Assembly (NCBI GenBank): GCA_937951935.1
Contig: CALGAM010000036.1
Span: 1-17,297, forward strand
Reading direction: 5' to 3'
From: an uncultured Micromonospora sp.
GTDB taxonomy: Bacteria > Actinomycetota > Actinomycetes > Mycobacteriales > Micromonosporaceae
Length of the DNA stretch: 17,297 nucleotides
Part shown: one piece after another, positions 1 through 6,503 of the stretch
Numbering within the stretch: the stretch's first letter is position 1
Layout of the letters: each line of letters starts with the position of its first letter
The notes under the pieces: generated by a model
Database searches by the model: none
What the model was told of the DNA's origin: nothing
The model's input: only the letters and a program-made list of their open reading frames with translations
Translations under genes and position numbers: made by a program

Positions 1-2
1 GC

Positions 3-239
3 AGGAAGGAGCGCGAGGCAACACGGACGTACAAGTACCTGCAGAAGGCGCGGGAGGCGAAGAGGGACCTACGCATCTCGGGTGAGGGGGAACACCGGTC
101 CGTCGCCCGGGAGCCCGTGGGCCCCTTCCACGCCATGCAGGAGGCCCTGCCCAACCCGCAACAGATCGCGAACAGCGTGTACAACACCCTGCCCGACTGG
201 ATGCGGAACCAGAACCAGAACCAGGGCCGAAACCGCTGA
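3..239 (+). CDS. C-terminal fragment of an unrecognised protein (5' end outside window)
   Basis: An open frame enters from the left edge and ends at TGA 237-239, giving 78 visible residues. The first part is highly charged and probably helical, rich in Lys, Arg and Glu (KYLQKAREAKRDLR). The end is Asn/Gln-rich, with an NQNQNQ run just before the stop. I do not recognise a domain in this tail. The following gene lies 29 nt downstream on the same strand and encodes a DUF4913 protein, so the two probably share an operon. DUF4913 genes are often found on actinobacterial conjugative or integrative elements, so this could be the end of a transfer or mobilisation protein. That is inference from context only. 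The reading frame is supported by its length without stops, by the stop-to-start spacing to the next gene, and by plausible amino-acid composition. Confidence 0.6.
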   Translation, partial: RKEREATRTYKYLQKAREAKRDLRISGEGEHRSVAREPVGPFHAMQEALPNPQQIANSVYNTLPDWMRNQNQNQGRNR

Positions 240-268
240 CCGACCAGCCCGAACAACCCCGGCCAGAC

Positions 269-796
269 GTGACGACACGGAAAGGCGACGACCAGACGAT
301 GGTGTCGGCACCACCGGACGAACAGGCGCCCGGGCTCGAACCAGACGAGGACGAACCTCCCCTGGAAACCCCCGAGCCCGTCGCCTCCGACCCGCCGCCC
401 AGACCGGTGTTCATGCCCTACCTGCGCGGACACCAACGTCTCCAGGCCCAGCGAGACCTGGCACAGTGGGTCCACCAACTCCTGGTCCCGGTCTACGTCC
501 GGGAGGTCACCTCGACAGCACTCTGGTGCGACCAGTGGTGGCTCCACCCCGAGGCGGTCATGCAGCTACACGGACTCCAGATGGCCTGGAACCAACTGAC
601 CGGCCCCGGCGGCGGCCCGACCGGCCCGGCGATGTGGCACCGCGACTTCCTGGGCCCGCTCCTGACCGCCCTGCGCAGCCCGGCAGGCCCCTTCGCCGGC
701 TGCAAACCCGGCCGACACCGCGACAGCCCGCCATACCAACCCCGCAACCCGCCCGGCATCCCCCCACCCGGCACGCCGGCAGACCACAGAAGATAA
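269..796 (+). CDS. DUF4913 family protein
   Basis: The protein has 175 residues and no signal peptide or membrane segment. Residues 1-45 are acidic and Pro-rich and probably disordered. Residues about 48-155 match the DUF4913 pattern: a run of Trp residues around ALWCDQWWLHPEAV, then a helix with MAWNQL, MWHRDFLGPLL, and the closing SPAGPFAGC...H motif. The C-terminus is Pro/Arg-rich. The biochemical function of DUF4913 is unknown; the family is widespread in actinomycetes and frequent on plasmids and integrative conjugative elements. The GTG start at 269 is the longest option, but neither it nor the ATG at 299 (165 residues) has a well-placed Shine-Dalgarno sequence, so the start is uncertain. 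A perfect hairpin follows 12 nt after the stop. Confidence 0.82.
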   Translation: MTTRKGDDQTMVSAPPDEQAPGLEPDEDEPPLETPEPVASDPPPRPVFMPYLRGHQRLQAQRDLAQWVHQLLVPVYVREVTSTALWCDQWWLHPEAVMQLHGLQMAWNQLTGPGGGPTGPAMWHRDFLGPLLTALRSPAGPFAGCKPGRHRDSPPYQPRNPPGIPPPGTPADHRR

Positions 797-807
797 CCCA
801 CCCCCGG

Positions 808-838
808 GGGTACCGCGCCGCCTGGCGGCGCGGTACCC
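808..838 (+). terminator. Perfect hairpin terminator after the DUF4913 gene
   Basis: GGGTACCGCGCCGCC at 808-822 is exactly complementary to GGCGGCGCGGTACCC at 824-838, giving a stem of about 14 bp with a minimal loop. It lies 12 nt downstream of the DUF4913 stop. No T-tract follows, as is usual for actinomycete hairpin terminators. It probably ends the operon entering from the left. Confidence 0.75.
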
Positions 839-871
839 GCGCAGGGCCACCGAATCCGCGTAGCGGCCAGG

Positions 872-900
872 CGGGTCCGGAGTCCGAGCCGTCGGACCCG
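872..900. repeat. Short inverted repeat, 8-bp arms
   Basis: CGGGTCCG at 872-879 pairs exactly with CGGACCCG at 893-900 across a 13-nt spacer. It may form a small hairpin or be a protein-binding site. No gene starts beside it. Confidence 0.4.
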
Positions 901-942
901 ACCACCAGCCCACCCTGGACACGCCCATCCCAACAGCGTGTC

Positions 943-991
943 GGCCGGCCAGCCGAACGACCTCGAAACGCTGACGTTCGACTGGCCGGCC
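943..991. repeat. Long inverted repeat, 17-bp arms with one mismatch
   Basis: The arm at 943-959 (GGCCGGCCAGCCGAACG) pairs with 975-991 (CGTTCGACTGGCCGGCC) at 16 of 17 positions, with a 15-nt spacer. It lies in non-coding DNA between two convergent genes, about 150 nt past the DUF4913 stop and 300 nt from the end of the beta-helix gene. It could be a second terminator or a recombinase or protein-binding site; the sequence alone does not decide. Confidence 0.6.
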
Positions 992-1233
992 CCGCCACGG
1001 CACGGACAGCCAACCGCCGGCCGACCCGCCGTCGGCTCCGGAGGATCCGTGAACGGACTGGGGCCGATCGGCGTGGCCGGAGGCGGACCGGTCGGCGGCG
1101 GTCTCCGCCGCGACCCGCCGCCTCGCCGAGGCCGGCCTGTCGGTCGGGTACGACCATCGACGCGGACACTGCGGGGCCCGTGGGCCGAGCGCGAACGGGT
1201 CCGACCCGGCGCTCACGGCCGGACACGACCGTG

Positions 1234-1280
1234 CGCACCCGTCCCCACCGGCCCGTCGGGGCGGGTGTGGGCGGGTGCGC
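1234..1280 (-). terminator. Nested hairpin terminator of the beta-helix gene
   Basis: The outer arms GCGCACCCG (1234-1242) and CGGGTGCGC (1272-1280) are perfectly complementary. Inside them CCCAC (1245-1249) pairs with GTGGG (1267-1271), and GCCCG (1252-1256) with CGGGC (1258-1262). The structure begins 12 nt beyond the stop codon of the leftward beta-helix gene, as expected of its terminator. Confidence 0.7.
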
Positions 1281-1292
1281 CCGGCAGGGTGG

Positions 1293-3221
1293 TCAGTTGG
1301 ACCGCTGCCCGGTCCAGTCGTCGTGCTGCCCGTGCTGCTGCGTCTGGCAGTCGTCGGAGAGGGCCGTGCCGGACCCGGTCGGCCCGCAGTCGGTGGGCCG
1401 GTTCCCGGCGATGACGGTGTCGGGGTCCCGGTTGAGGGAGGTGTCCCTGGCGAACAGACCTCCCGGCGCCTTGGTGGCGCTGTTGTCCACGATCCTGCTG
1501 TCGACCAGGTTCAGCCGACCGGCTTCCGCGTAGATCGCGCCTTTCGACTCGGGACCGACCGCCGTGTTCCGGTTCACCTCGCTCCAGCGCACCGAGGTGT
1601 TCGACCGGACGGTGTACAGGCCGCTGCCGTCACCCCGGGTGGTGTTGCCGGTGACCGTGCTGTTGTTGAGCACGAGCACTCCGCGGACGGTGGAGATGCC
1701 GCCGCCGTCGACGGTGGCGGTGTTGTGCCGGACGTCGAGGTTGCGGAGGTCGAGGGTGGCGTCGTCGTTGGCCAGTCCGCCCCCGACCCTGGCGGTGTTG
1801 CCGACAGCCCTGCTGTCCCAGACCTTCGTCCGGGCCGAGTAGCTGGCCAGGCCGCCGCCGGCTGCCGCGTGGTTGTCGACGAAGGCGGTCTCGCTGACGT
1901 CGGCCGCGCCACGGAAGTTGGCCATACCGCCGCCGATGCCACCCGCGCTGTTGTTGACGAACGCGGACTTCTCGACGGTGAGGACGCCGCCGTTGAGCAG
2001 ACCTCCGCCCTGTCCCTCGGCCCCGGCCGCGGTGTTGTCCCGGAACGTGCTGTCCACGACGGTCATGTGGCCGTCGTTGAACACCGCACCACCGCCGCCG
2101 TCCTTCTGCCTGAGGGCGGTGTTGCGGGTGAAGGTGGTTCGGGTGACGACGGCACTGCCGGCGTGCTCGACCCAGAGGGCGCCGCCCTGATCCGCGCGCC
2201 CGTTGTCGAGCGTGATGTCGATCAGTTCCAGCTCACCGCCGTTGTGGACGGTGAAGAACCGATAGTCGCCGGCGTTCGGAGCGCGGGTGAGGACGGCATC
2301 CCGACCCTCGATCGTGATCGGGTGGTAGATCGCTGGCAGGAGGTTCCTGTCGTCCGGACGGTTGACCTCCTGGCCCTCGCCCTGGCCGGTGGGCTCGCCG
2401 TCGGAACCACTGTCCGGGCCGCTGTCGGGTCCGGTGCGCTGGCTCTCCGGGCTGCCGGCGGGGCGGCTGCCCTGCTGGCCGCCGCCCGGCGCCGGCGACG
2501 GGCCCTGCGCCGCGGCGCCGGCGCGGGCGCCCGACGCCGGGGCCGGGGCCGGGCGCGGGCTCGGCTGACCGCTGGTCGGTCCCCCGTTGCCGGCTCGGCC
2601 CGGTGCGCCCGTACCGCCGTCCCTGACCGCGTCCGATCCGCCCGATCCCCCCGTGCCGCCGGGCCGGCCGGCGCCTGCGGTGCTCGGCGTGGTCTGGGCC
2701 GGCCCGTCGCCGGTGCTCGACACGCTGGCACGCCCGTCCGCTCCCGGTCCGGCCCGCTCCGCGTCCGTGGCAGGGCCCGTACCACCGGGTTGGTTCCCAC
2801 CGGACACGGCCGTGCCCTGGCCACCGCGCGGGTCCTCCGCCCCGCCGGTCCCGGTGTCTGATCCACCGCGCGACCAGCCATCGGGACCGGTCTGCCGGCC
2901 CTGGTGGTGGCCGGTGGGATTGCCGAGCTCGTAGACGCACCGGGGCGCGAGCCGGAGCACGCCGCCGCCCGCGGCGTCGGCGCGCACCAGTGCGGCGATC
3001 AGCTTGGCCGAGTCGCAGGGCACCGACGTCACCTCGCGGTGGTCGCCGTACCCGTCACCATCCGCTGTCTCCCGGGCGGCGGAGACGCCGGACAGGCCGG
3101 CCGCCCCGGCCACCAGGGCTCCCGCCACGAGGCCCCCGGTCAGGAACCAGCGGGACGGCCGCCGTACGCGCATTTTCCGCCGTTCTGTACTCCCGTGGCT
3201 GATTCCTCGGAACTTGGACAT
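1293..3221 (-). CDS. Secreted right-handed parallel beta-helix protein with a disordered insert
   Basis: The protein has 642 residues and is probably exported. The ATG at 3221 is preceded by GGGAGG four bases upstream; a second Met at residue 17 is a weaker start. Residues 17-48 form a signal peptide: an Arg-rich n-region (RVRRPSR), a hydrophobic Leu/Ala/Gly core, and a likely cleavage after VSA. Residues 61-99 are the cap seen in actinobacterial beta-helix proteins (VPCDSAKLIAAL, GGGVLRLAPRCVYEL). Residues about 100-290 are a Gly/Pro/Ser/Thr-rich, apparently unstructured segment. The helix starts at PITIEGRDAV (301-310) and runs to about 608, with recurring rungs of the GGGL...N and STFRDNTA type. 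Cysteines lie at 69, 95, 612 and 625. No catalytic residues of pectate lyases are evident, so enzyme activity is unproven; surface binding or glycan interaction are alternatives. The gene appears monocistronic. Confidence 0.85.
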   Translation of the reverse strand: MSKFRGISHGSTERRKMRVRRPSRWFLTGGLVAGALVAGAAGLSGVSAARETADGDGYGDHREVTSVPCDSAKLIAALVRADAAGGGVLRLAPRCVYELGNPTGHHQGRQTGPDGWSRGGSDTGTGGAEDPRGGQGTAVSGGNQPGGTGPATDAERAGPGADGRASVSSTGDGPAQTTPSTAGAGRPGGTGGSGGSDAVRDGGTGAPGRAGNGGPTSGQPSPRPAPAPASGARAGAAAQGPSPAPGGGQQGSRPAGSPESQRTGPDSGPDSGSDGEPTGQGEGQEVNRPDDRNLLPAIYHPITIEGRDAVLTRAPNAGDYRFFTVHNGGELELIDITLDNGRADQGGALWVEHAGSAVVTRTTFTRNTALRQKDGGGGAVFNDGHMTVVDSTFRDNTAAGAEGQGGGLLNGGVLTVEKSAFVNNSAGGIGGGMANFRGAADVSETAFVDNHAAAGGGLASYSARTKVWDSRAVGNTARVGGGLANDDATLDLRNLDVRHNTATVDGGGISTVRGVLVLNNSTVTGNTTRGDGSGLYTVRSNTSVRWSEVNRNTAVGPESKGAIYAEAGRLNLVDSRIVDNSATKAPGGLFARDTSLNRDPDTVIAGNRPTDCGPTGSGTALSDDCQTQQHGQHDDWTGQRSN

Positions 3222-3910
3222 CAAGCCTCCCTGCATTTCGTTCGGGACAGGGCCGCACCAACCCGGGCGCCGAGGGCCACCGGTCGTCGCAGCACCGAAA
3301 ATCACGGTACGGCGATTACCGCAGCAAGACTGGCTTATCCGAATCAAACACACGATTTGGTTGAACCGGCCCCGACGCGGAAGAGCGCCGATTATTTCGG
3401 TCGGCGGTGGGCAGCGGAATCGAATCGGACGGCGTGTCGCAGAAGGCGCAGGCAGGCCGTGGCGGCCCGGCCGGGTCGGTTCTGGCCAGGGCGCCCGTAC
3501 CGGCAGGAGCGTCGCGGGACGGGCGGAACACGCTGTCGGACGACGGTCGACACCGGACCGGGCCGAATGCGGCGTAAGACCCGGTCAGCCACGCCGAGGC
3601 CAACCACAATCGGGACAACGGTACGGGGCCGGCGGATCTGCGTCTCACCCGCCCCGAAACGTCGTTTCGGAAACGGACACGCCGAGCCTCTCCCAGCCGG
3701 GTAGAAGTCGGTCGACAGCGATACGAAACGGTTTCCGCCGTCGCTCGAACACTCGTGATTTCCGCCGGAGTGTCGGACGGGGTCAGGAAAGGCACGAATC
3801 CCCCGGCGCACGCCGGTTGGGCGCCCGCGGACGCCTTCCCGGGCCCGTGTGAGACCACCTGCACGGTCGCGGAACCGCCGAGGGAGTCTCCGGACAGCCC
3901 ACGGGACACG
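3222..3910. other. Gene-poor interval upstream of the beta-helix gene
   Basis: About 690 nt lie between the beta-helix start and the htpG terminator, and I see no believable gene on either strand. Frames crossing it encode Arg/Gly/Pro-rich strings without family resemblance. The segment 3290-3420 is noticeably more AT-rich than the surroundings and probably contains the beta-helix promoter, although no clear -35/-10 pair could be assigned. A group of GAAAC/GTTTC inverted half-sites lies at 3654-3735. Confidence 0.55.
3654..3735. promoter_or_regulatory. Cluster of GAAACG/CGTTTC inverted half-sites
   Basis: CCGAAACG-T-CGTTTCGG is a perfect palindrome at 3654-3670. It overlaps a second palindrome, CGTTTC-G-GAAACG, at 3663-3675. 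A third, GAAAC-G-GTTTC, lies at 3725-3735. Such spaced half-sites resemble LacI/GntR-class operators, but no adjacent regulator gene is present, and the nearest downstream start (3221, minus strand) is over 400 nt away. Confidence 0.4.
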
Positions 3911-3951
3911 CGTGGGCCTCTCCCCGCCGGCACAGCGGGCAGAGGCCCACG
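3911..3951 (-). terminator. Hairpin terminator of htpG
   Basis: CGTGGGCCTCT (3911-3921) pairs perfectly with AGAGGCCCACG (3941-3951). After one mismatch, CCCGC (3923-3927) pairs with GCGGG (3935-3939) around a 7-nt loop. It starts 10 nt past the htpG stop codon, on the strand that htpG is read from. Confidence 0.8.
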
Positions 3952-3961
3952 ACCAGGGTCG

Positions 3962-5875
3962 TCAGAGGGTACGGGCCAGGCGGTCGGCGAGGATCCGGGT
4001 GAACCGGGCCGGATCGGCGAGTTCGCCGCCCTCGGCGAGCAGGGCCATGCCGTAGAGCAGTTCGGCGGTCTCGGACAGAACGTCGTCGTCCCTGCGTTCG
4101 GCGTGGGCGTCCCGCAGCCCGGTGACCAGCGGGTGGGTGGGGTTGAGTTCCAGGATGCGCTTGATCTGCGGAACCTCCTGGCCCATCGCCCGGTAGATCT
4201 TCTCCAGGTTCGGGGTGATGTCGTGGGCGTCACCGACGATGCAGGCCGGCGAGGTGGTCAGCCGCGACGAGAGGCGGACCTCCTTGACGTGGTCGGACAG
4301 CTTCGTCGTCAGCCAGGAGAGCAGCTCGGCGAAGTCCTTCTGCCGTTGCTCACGCTCCGCGCCGGCCTTCTTCTTCTCCTCCTCGGTGTCGAGGTCGACC
4401 TGGCCCTTGGCGATCGACTGGAACCGCTTGCCCTCGAAGTCCGGCACCGCGTCGACCCACATCTCGTCGACCGGGTCGGTGAGCAGCAGGACCTCGTAGC
4501 CCTTGGCCCGGAACGCCTCCATGTGCGGCGAGTTCTCGATCGTCGAGCGCGTCTCGCCGGTCACGTAGTAGATCTCGTTCTGGCCTTCCTTCATCCGCCC
4601 CACGTACTCGGCGAGCGTGGTGAGCTTCTCCGGATCGTGGGTCGAGGCGAACGACGAGATCTCCAGGATGGTCTTCTGGTTGTCGAAGTCGCTGAGCAGG
4701 CCCTCCTTGACCGCCCGGCCGAACTCCCGCCAGAACTTCTGGTAACGCTCGGCGTCGTTGGTCTGCATCTCCTTGATGGTGGAGAGCACCTTCTTGACCA
4801 GGCGTCGACGCATGAGCTGGATGTGCCGGTCCTGCTGGAGGATCTCCCGGGAGATGTTCAGCGACAGGTCCTGGGCGTCGACGACGCCCTTGACGAAGCG
4901 CAGGTACTCGGGCATGAGTTCCTGGCAGTCGTCCATGATGAAAACGCGTTTGACGTACAGCTGCACCCCGCGCTTGGCGTTGCGCATGAAGAGGTCGTAC
5001 GGCGCCCGGGACGGGATGAAGAGCAGGCTCTCGTACTCGAACGTCCCCTCGGCCCGCATGTGGATGACCTCCAGCGGGTCCGTCCAGTCGTGGCTGAGGT
5101 GCCGGTAGAACTCCTTGTACTCGTCCTCCTTGACCTCCTCCTTCGGCCGCGCCCAGAGCGCCTTCATCGAGTTGAGCGTCTGGACCTCGGTGGTGGTCTT
5201 GCCGTCGGCGTCGGTCTTCTCGACCTCCATCCGGATGGGCCAGGAGATGAAGTCGGAGTACCGCTTGACGATCTCGCGGATCTTCCACTCGGCCGTGTAG
5301 TCGAAGAGCTGGTCCTCCTCGTCCTTGGGGCGCAGGTGAAGGGTGACCGCGGTGCCCTGGGGCGCCTCGTCGATGGTCTCGACGACGTACGTCGCCCCGC
5401 CGTCGGACTCCCACCGGGTGGCGGTGCTCTCCCCCGCCCGCCGGGTCACCAGCGTCACCCTGTCGGCCACCATGAAACTGGAGTAGAAGCCGACGCCGAA
5501 CTGGCCGATCAGTTCCTGCGATCCGACCGCGTCCTTCGAATCCTTGATTTTCTGCAGAAGTTCCGCGGTACCGGATTTCGCGATTGTGCCGATAAGAGTG
5601 ATCACCTCGTCGCGGGACATGCCGATACCGTTGTCCCGGACGGTGAGGGTGCGCTTCTCCTTGTCGACCTCGATTTTGATGTGCAGGTCGGAGGTGTCGA
5701 CGTCGAGGTCCTTGTTGGTGTACGCCTCCAGCCGCAGCTTGTCCAGGGCGTCGGAGGCGTTGGAGATGAGCTCCCGCAGGAAGATGTCCTTGTTCGAGTA
5801 GATGGAGTGCACCATCAACTGCAGGAGCTGCCGCGCCTCGGCCTGGAACTCGAAGGTTTCGACACCGGTGCTCAT
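3962..5875 (-). CDS. htpG: Molecular chaperone HtpG (Hsp90)
   Basis: HtpG is the cytosolic bacterial Hsp90, an ATP-dependent dimeric chaperone. The 637-residue length is normal for the family. The GHKL ATPase domain is intact: RELISNASDA at 35-44 (catalytic Glu35, Mg-binding Asn39), DNGIGM at 81-86 and GQFGVGFYSSF at 124-134. The middle domain shows the conserved LSLNISREILQQ segment, whose Arg contacts ATP, and the C-terminal dimerisation domain is complete, ending in LADRLARTL. The ATG at 5875 is preceded by GGAGAAGG at good spacing, and family members start at this point (ETFEFQAEARQLL). A longer in-frame start at 5971 would add 32 Arg-rich residues and is unlikely. The gene is followed by its own hairpin terminator and probably has its own promoter near 5970-6000. 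No CIRCE or HAIR-type heat-shock operator was recognised upstream. Confidence 0.97.
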   Translation of the reverse strand: MSTGVETFEFQAEARQLLQLMVHSIYSNKDIFLRELISNASDALDKLRLEAYTNKDLDVDTSDLHIKIEVDKEKRTLTVRDNGIGMSRDEVITLIGTIAKSGTAELLQKIKDSKDAVGSQELIGQFGVGFYSSFMVADRVTLVTRRAGESTATRWESDGGATYVVETIDEAPQGTAVTLHLRPKDEEDQLFDYTAEWKIREIVKRYSDFISWPIRMEVEKTDADGKTTTEVQTLNSMKALWARPKEEVKEDEYKEFYRHLSHDWTDPLEVIHMRAEGTFEYESLLFIPSRAPYDLFMRNAKRGVQLYVKRVFIMDDCQELMPEYLRFVKGVVDAQDLSLNISREILQQDRHIQLMRRRLVKKVLSTIKEMQTNDAERYQKFWREFGRAVKEGLLSDFDNQKTILEISSFASTHDPEKLTTLAEYVGRMKEGQNEIYYVTGETRSTIENSPHMEAFRAKGYEVLLLTDPVDEMWVDAVPDFEGKRFQSIAKGQVDLDTEEEKKKAGAEREQRQKDFAELLSWLTTKLSDHVKEVRLSSRLTTSPACIVGDAHDITPNLEKIYRAMGQEVPQIKRILELNPTHPLVTGLRDAHAERRDDDVLSETAELLYGMALLAEGGELADPARFTRILADRLARTL

Positions 5876-5969
5876 GTGGACCTTCTCCCGAGAACAGTTC
5901 TTCCCGTTGCGGGCTCTTCGCCGACTGCGGAACGGCGTCGCCACCACGGGCCGCCGTTGCCCGGGCGCC

Positions 5970-6000
5970 ATACTAATTGAGCGGACCGGTGGCCGGTCAC
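5970..6000 (-). promoter_or_regulatory. Candidate htpG promoter
   Basis: On the minus strand TAGTAT (5975-5970) fits a TAnnnT -10 box and sits in one of the few AT-rich patches here. A GTGACC-like -35 at 6000-5995 is 19 nt upstream (18 nt if read as TGACCG). This would give a 5' leader of roughly 85-90 nt before the htpG ATG. The -35 overlaps the end of the upstream SRPBCC gene. This is pattern matching only. Confidence 0.35.
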
Positions 6001-6443
6001 GCGCCGGACCGGGTGGCGGCGGCGTGGGCCGCCAGTCCTTCCGCGCACCGGCGGAGGAAGCTGTCGAGGACCCGTCGGTAGAACCACCCGGTGCCGGGAA
6101 TTCGCGCGGTGAACGACGAGTGCCAACGAATGATCGTCCCGTCGCCGTCCGGGGTGAGGTCGATGTTCGCCCGGTAGCCGCGCAGCGGCAGCCCGGAGAC
6201 GAGTTCGTAGCTGAACCGACGCCCGGGCACCCGTTCGACCACCCGCTCCCGGCTGGTCACGCGCCCGGTCCGGAAGACCCGGATCGCGCCGACACCCTCG
6301 GGCTCGTCGTCTCCGGGCCGCTCCAGCTCGAACGAGCCGAGCGGAGACCAGACCGGCCATCCCGCGCCGTCGACCAGCAGCTCGTAGACCCGGTCCGGGT
6401 CGGCCGTCGTCCGCACCCGGACGTCGATGTGCTGTCGCGCCAT
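5997..6443 (-). CDS. SRPBCC family (polyketide cyclase/START-like) protein
   Basis: This 148-residue protein matches the SRPBCC/polyketide-cyclase fold. It opens with a beta strand (HIDVRVRT), then the helix DPDRVYELLVDGAGWPVWSPLG typical of the family, followed by alternating strands (ERVVERVPGRRFSYEL, RANIDLTPDGDGTIIRWHSSF) and a long C-terminal helix (WFYRRVLDSFLRRCAEGLAAHA). The fold makes a hydrophobic cavity that binds a small lipophilic ligand; the ligand here cannot be told. The ATG at 6443 has a strong GGGAGGGG upstream; an in-frame start nine codons further up is less likely. It diverges from a TetR gene across a 59-nt region with two palindromes, so that regulator probably controls it. 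It lies upstream of htpG on the same strand, with a 121-nt gap. Confidence 0.85.
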   Translation of the reverse strand: MARQHIDVRVRTTADPDRVYELLVDGAGWPVWSPLGSFELERPGDDEPEGVGAIRVFRTGRVTSRERVVERVPGRRFSYELVSGLPLRGYRANIDLTPDGDGTIIRWHSSFTARIPGTGWFYRRVLDSFLRRCAEGLAAHAAATRSGA

Positions 6444-6461
6444 GGCACACCCCTCCCATCC

Positions 6462-6479
6462 ATGTACCAACTGGTACGT
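6462..6479. promoter_or_regulatory. Candidate TetR operator 1
   Basis: GTACCA-AC-TGGTAC at 6464-6477 is a perfect inverted repeat, with an outer A/T pair at 6462 and 6479. It lies 18 nt upstream of the SRPBCC start. It shares the pattern TGTACC-N4-GGTAC with the second site 25 bp away, centre to centre, which suggests one protein binds both. Confidence 0.7.
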
Positions 6480-6487
6480 CTGATGCG

Positions 6488-6503
6488 TGTACCGTACGGT
6501 ACA
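6488..6503. promoter_or_regulatory. Candidate TetR operator 2, touching the tetR start codon
   Basis: TGTACCGTACGGTACA is a perfect 16-bp palindrome whose last base is the A of the tetR ATG. It is a better symmetric match than operator 1 and ideally placed for autorepression. TACCGT at 6490-6495, inside the palindrome, fits a TAnnnT -10 box seven bases before that ATG. Confidence 0.75.

Larger units (their letters stand above)
797..1292. other. Non-coding interval between the DUF4913 gene and the beta-helix gene
   Basis: I see no convincing gene here. The open frames crossing it are long only because of GC content, and their translations are low-complexity Arg/Pro/Gly strings. The interval holds four inverted repeats, at 808-838, 872-900, 943-991 and 1234-1280. 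The first and last look like terminators of the flanking convergent genes; the middle two are unexplained. No tRNA or attachment-site duplication was recognised. Confidence 0.6.

Noticed and set aside
940..1000. A tRNA gene, prompted by the GTTCGA sequence near 976.
   Set aside because: The flanking bases do not form a T-arm or acceptor stem. GTTCGA belongs to the 17-bp inverted repeat.
938..1414. A possible small gene in the gap after DUF4913, beginning with GTG at 938.
   Set aside because: The start lies at the edge of the long inverted repeat, has no ribosome binding site, and runs antisense into the beta-helix gene with Arg-rich filler sequence.
82..1533. A 483-codon open frame on the plus strand through the DUF4913 gene and the gap after it.
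   Set aside because: The translation is Arg/Pro/Thr low complexity. The DUF4913 frame explains the first part, and the last part overlaps the end of the beta-helix gene.
3004..3852. Possible genes in the interval upstream of the beta-helix gene.
   Set aside because: Frames on both strands give Arg/Gly/Pro-rich strings without motifs, no good ribosome binding sites, and overlap with the signal-peptide end of the beta-helix gene.
3755..5980. A 741-codon open frame on the plus strand, antisense to htpG.
   Set aside because: HtpG on the other strand is unmistakable. The antisense translation is Leu/Val/Asp/Gly-rich without any family resemblance and arises from GC-biased third positions.
5876..5996. 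A CIRCE or HAIR heat-shock operator in front of htpG.
   Set aside because: I read both strands and found no TTAGCACTC-N9-GAGTGCTAA or CTTGAGT-N7-ACTCAAG-like repeat, only a possible -10 box.
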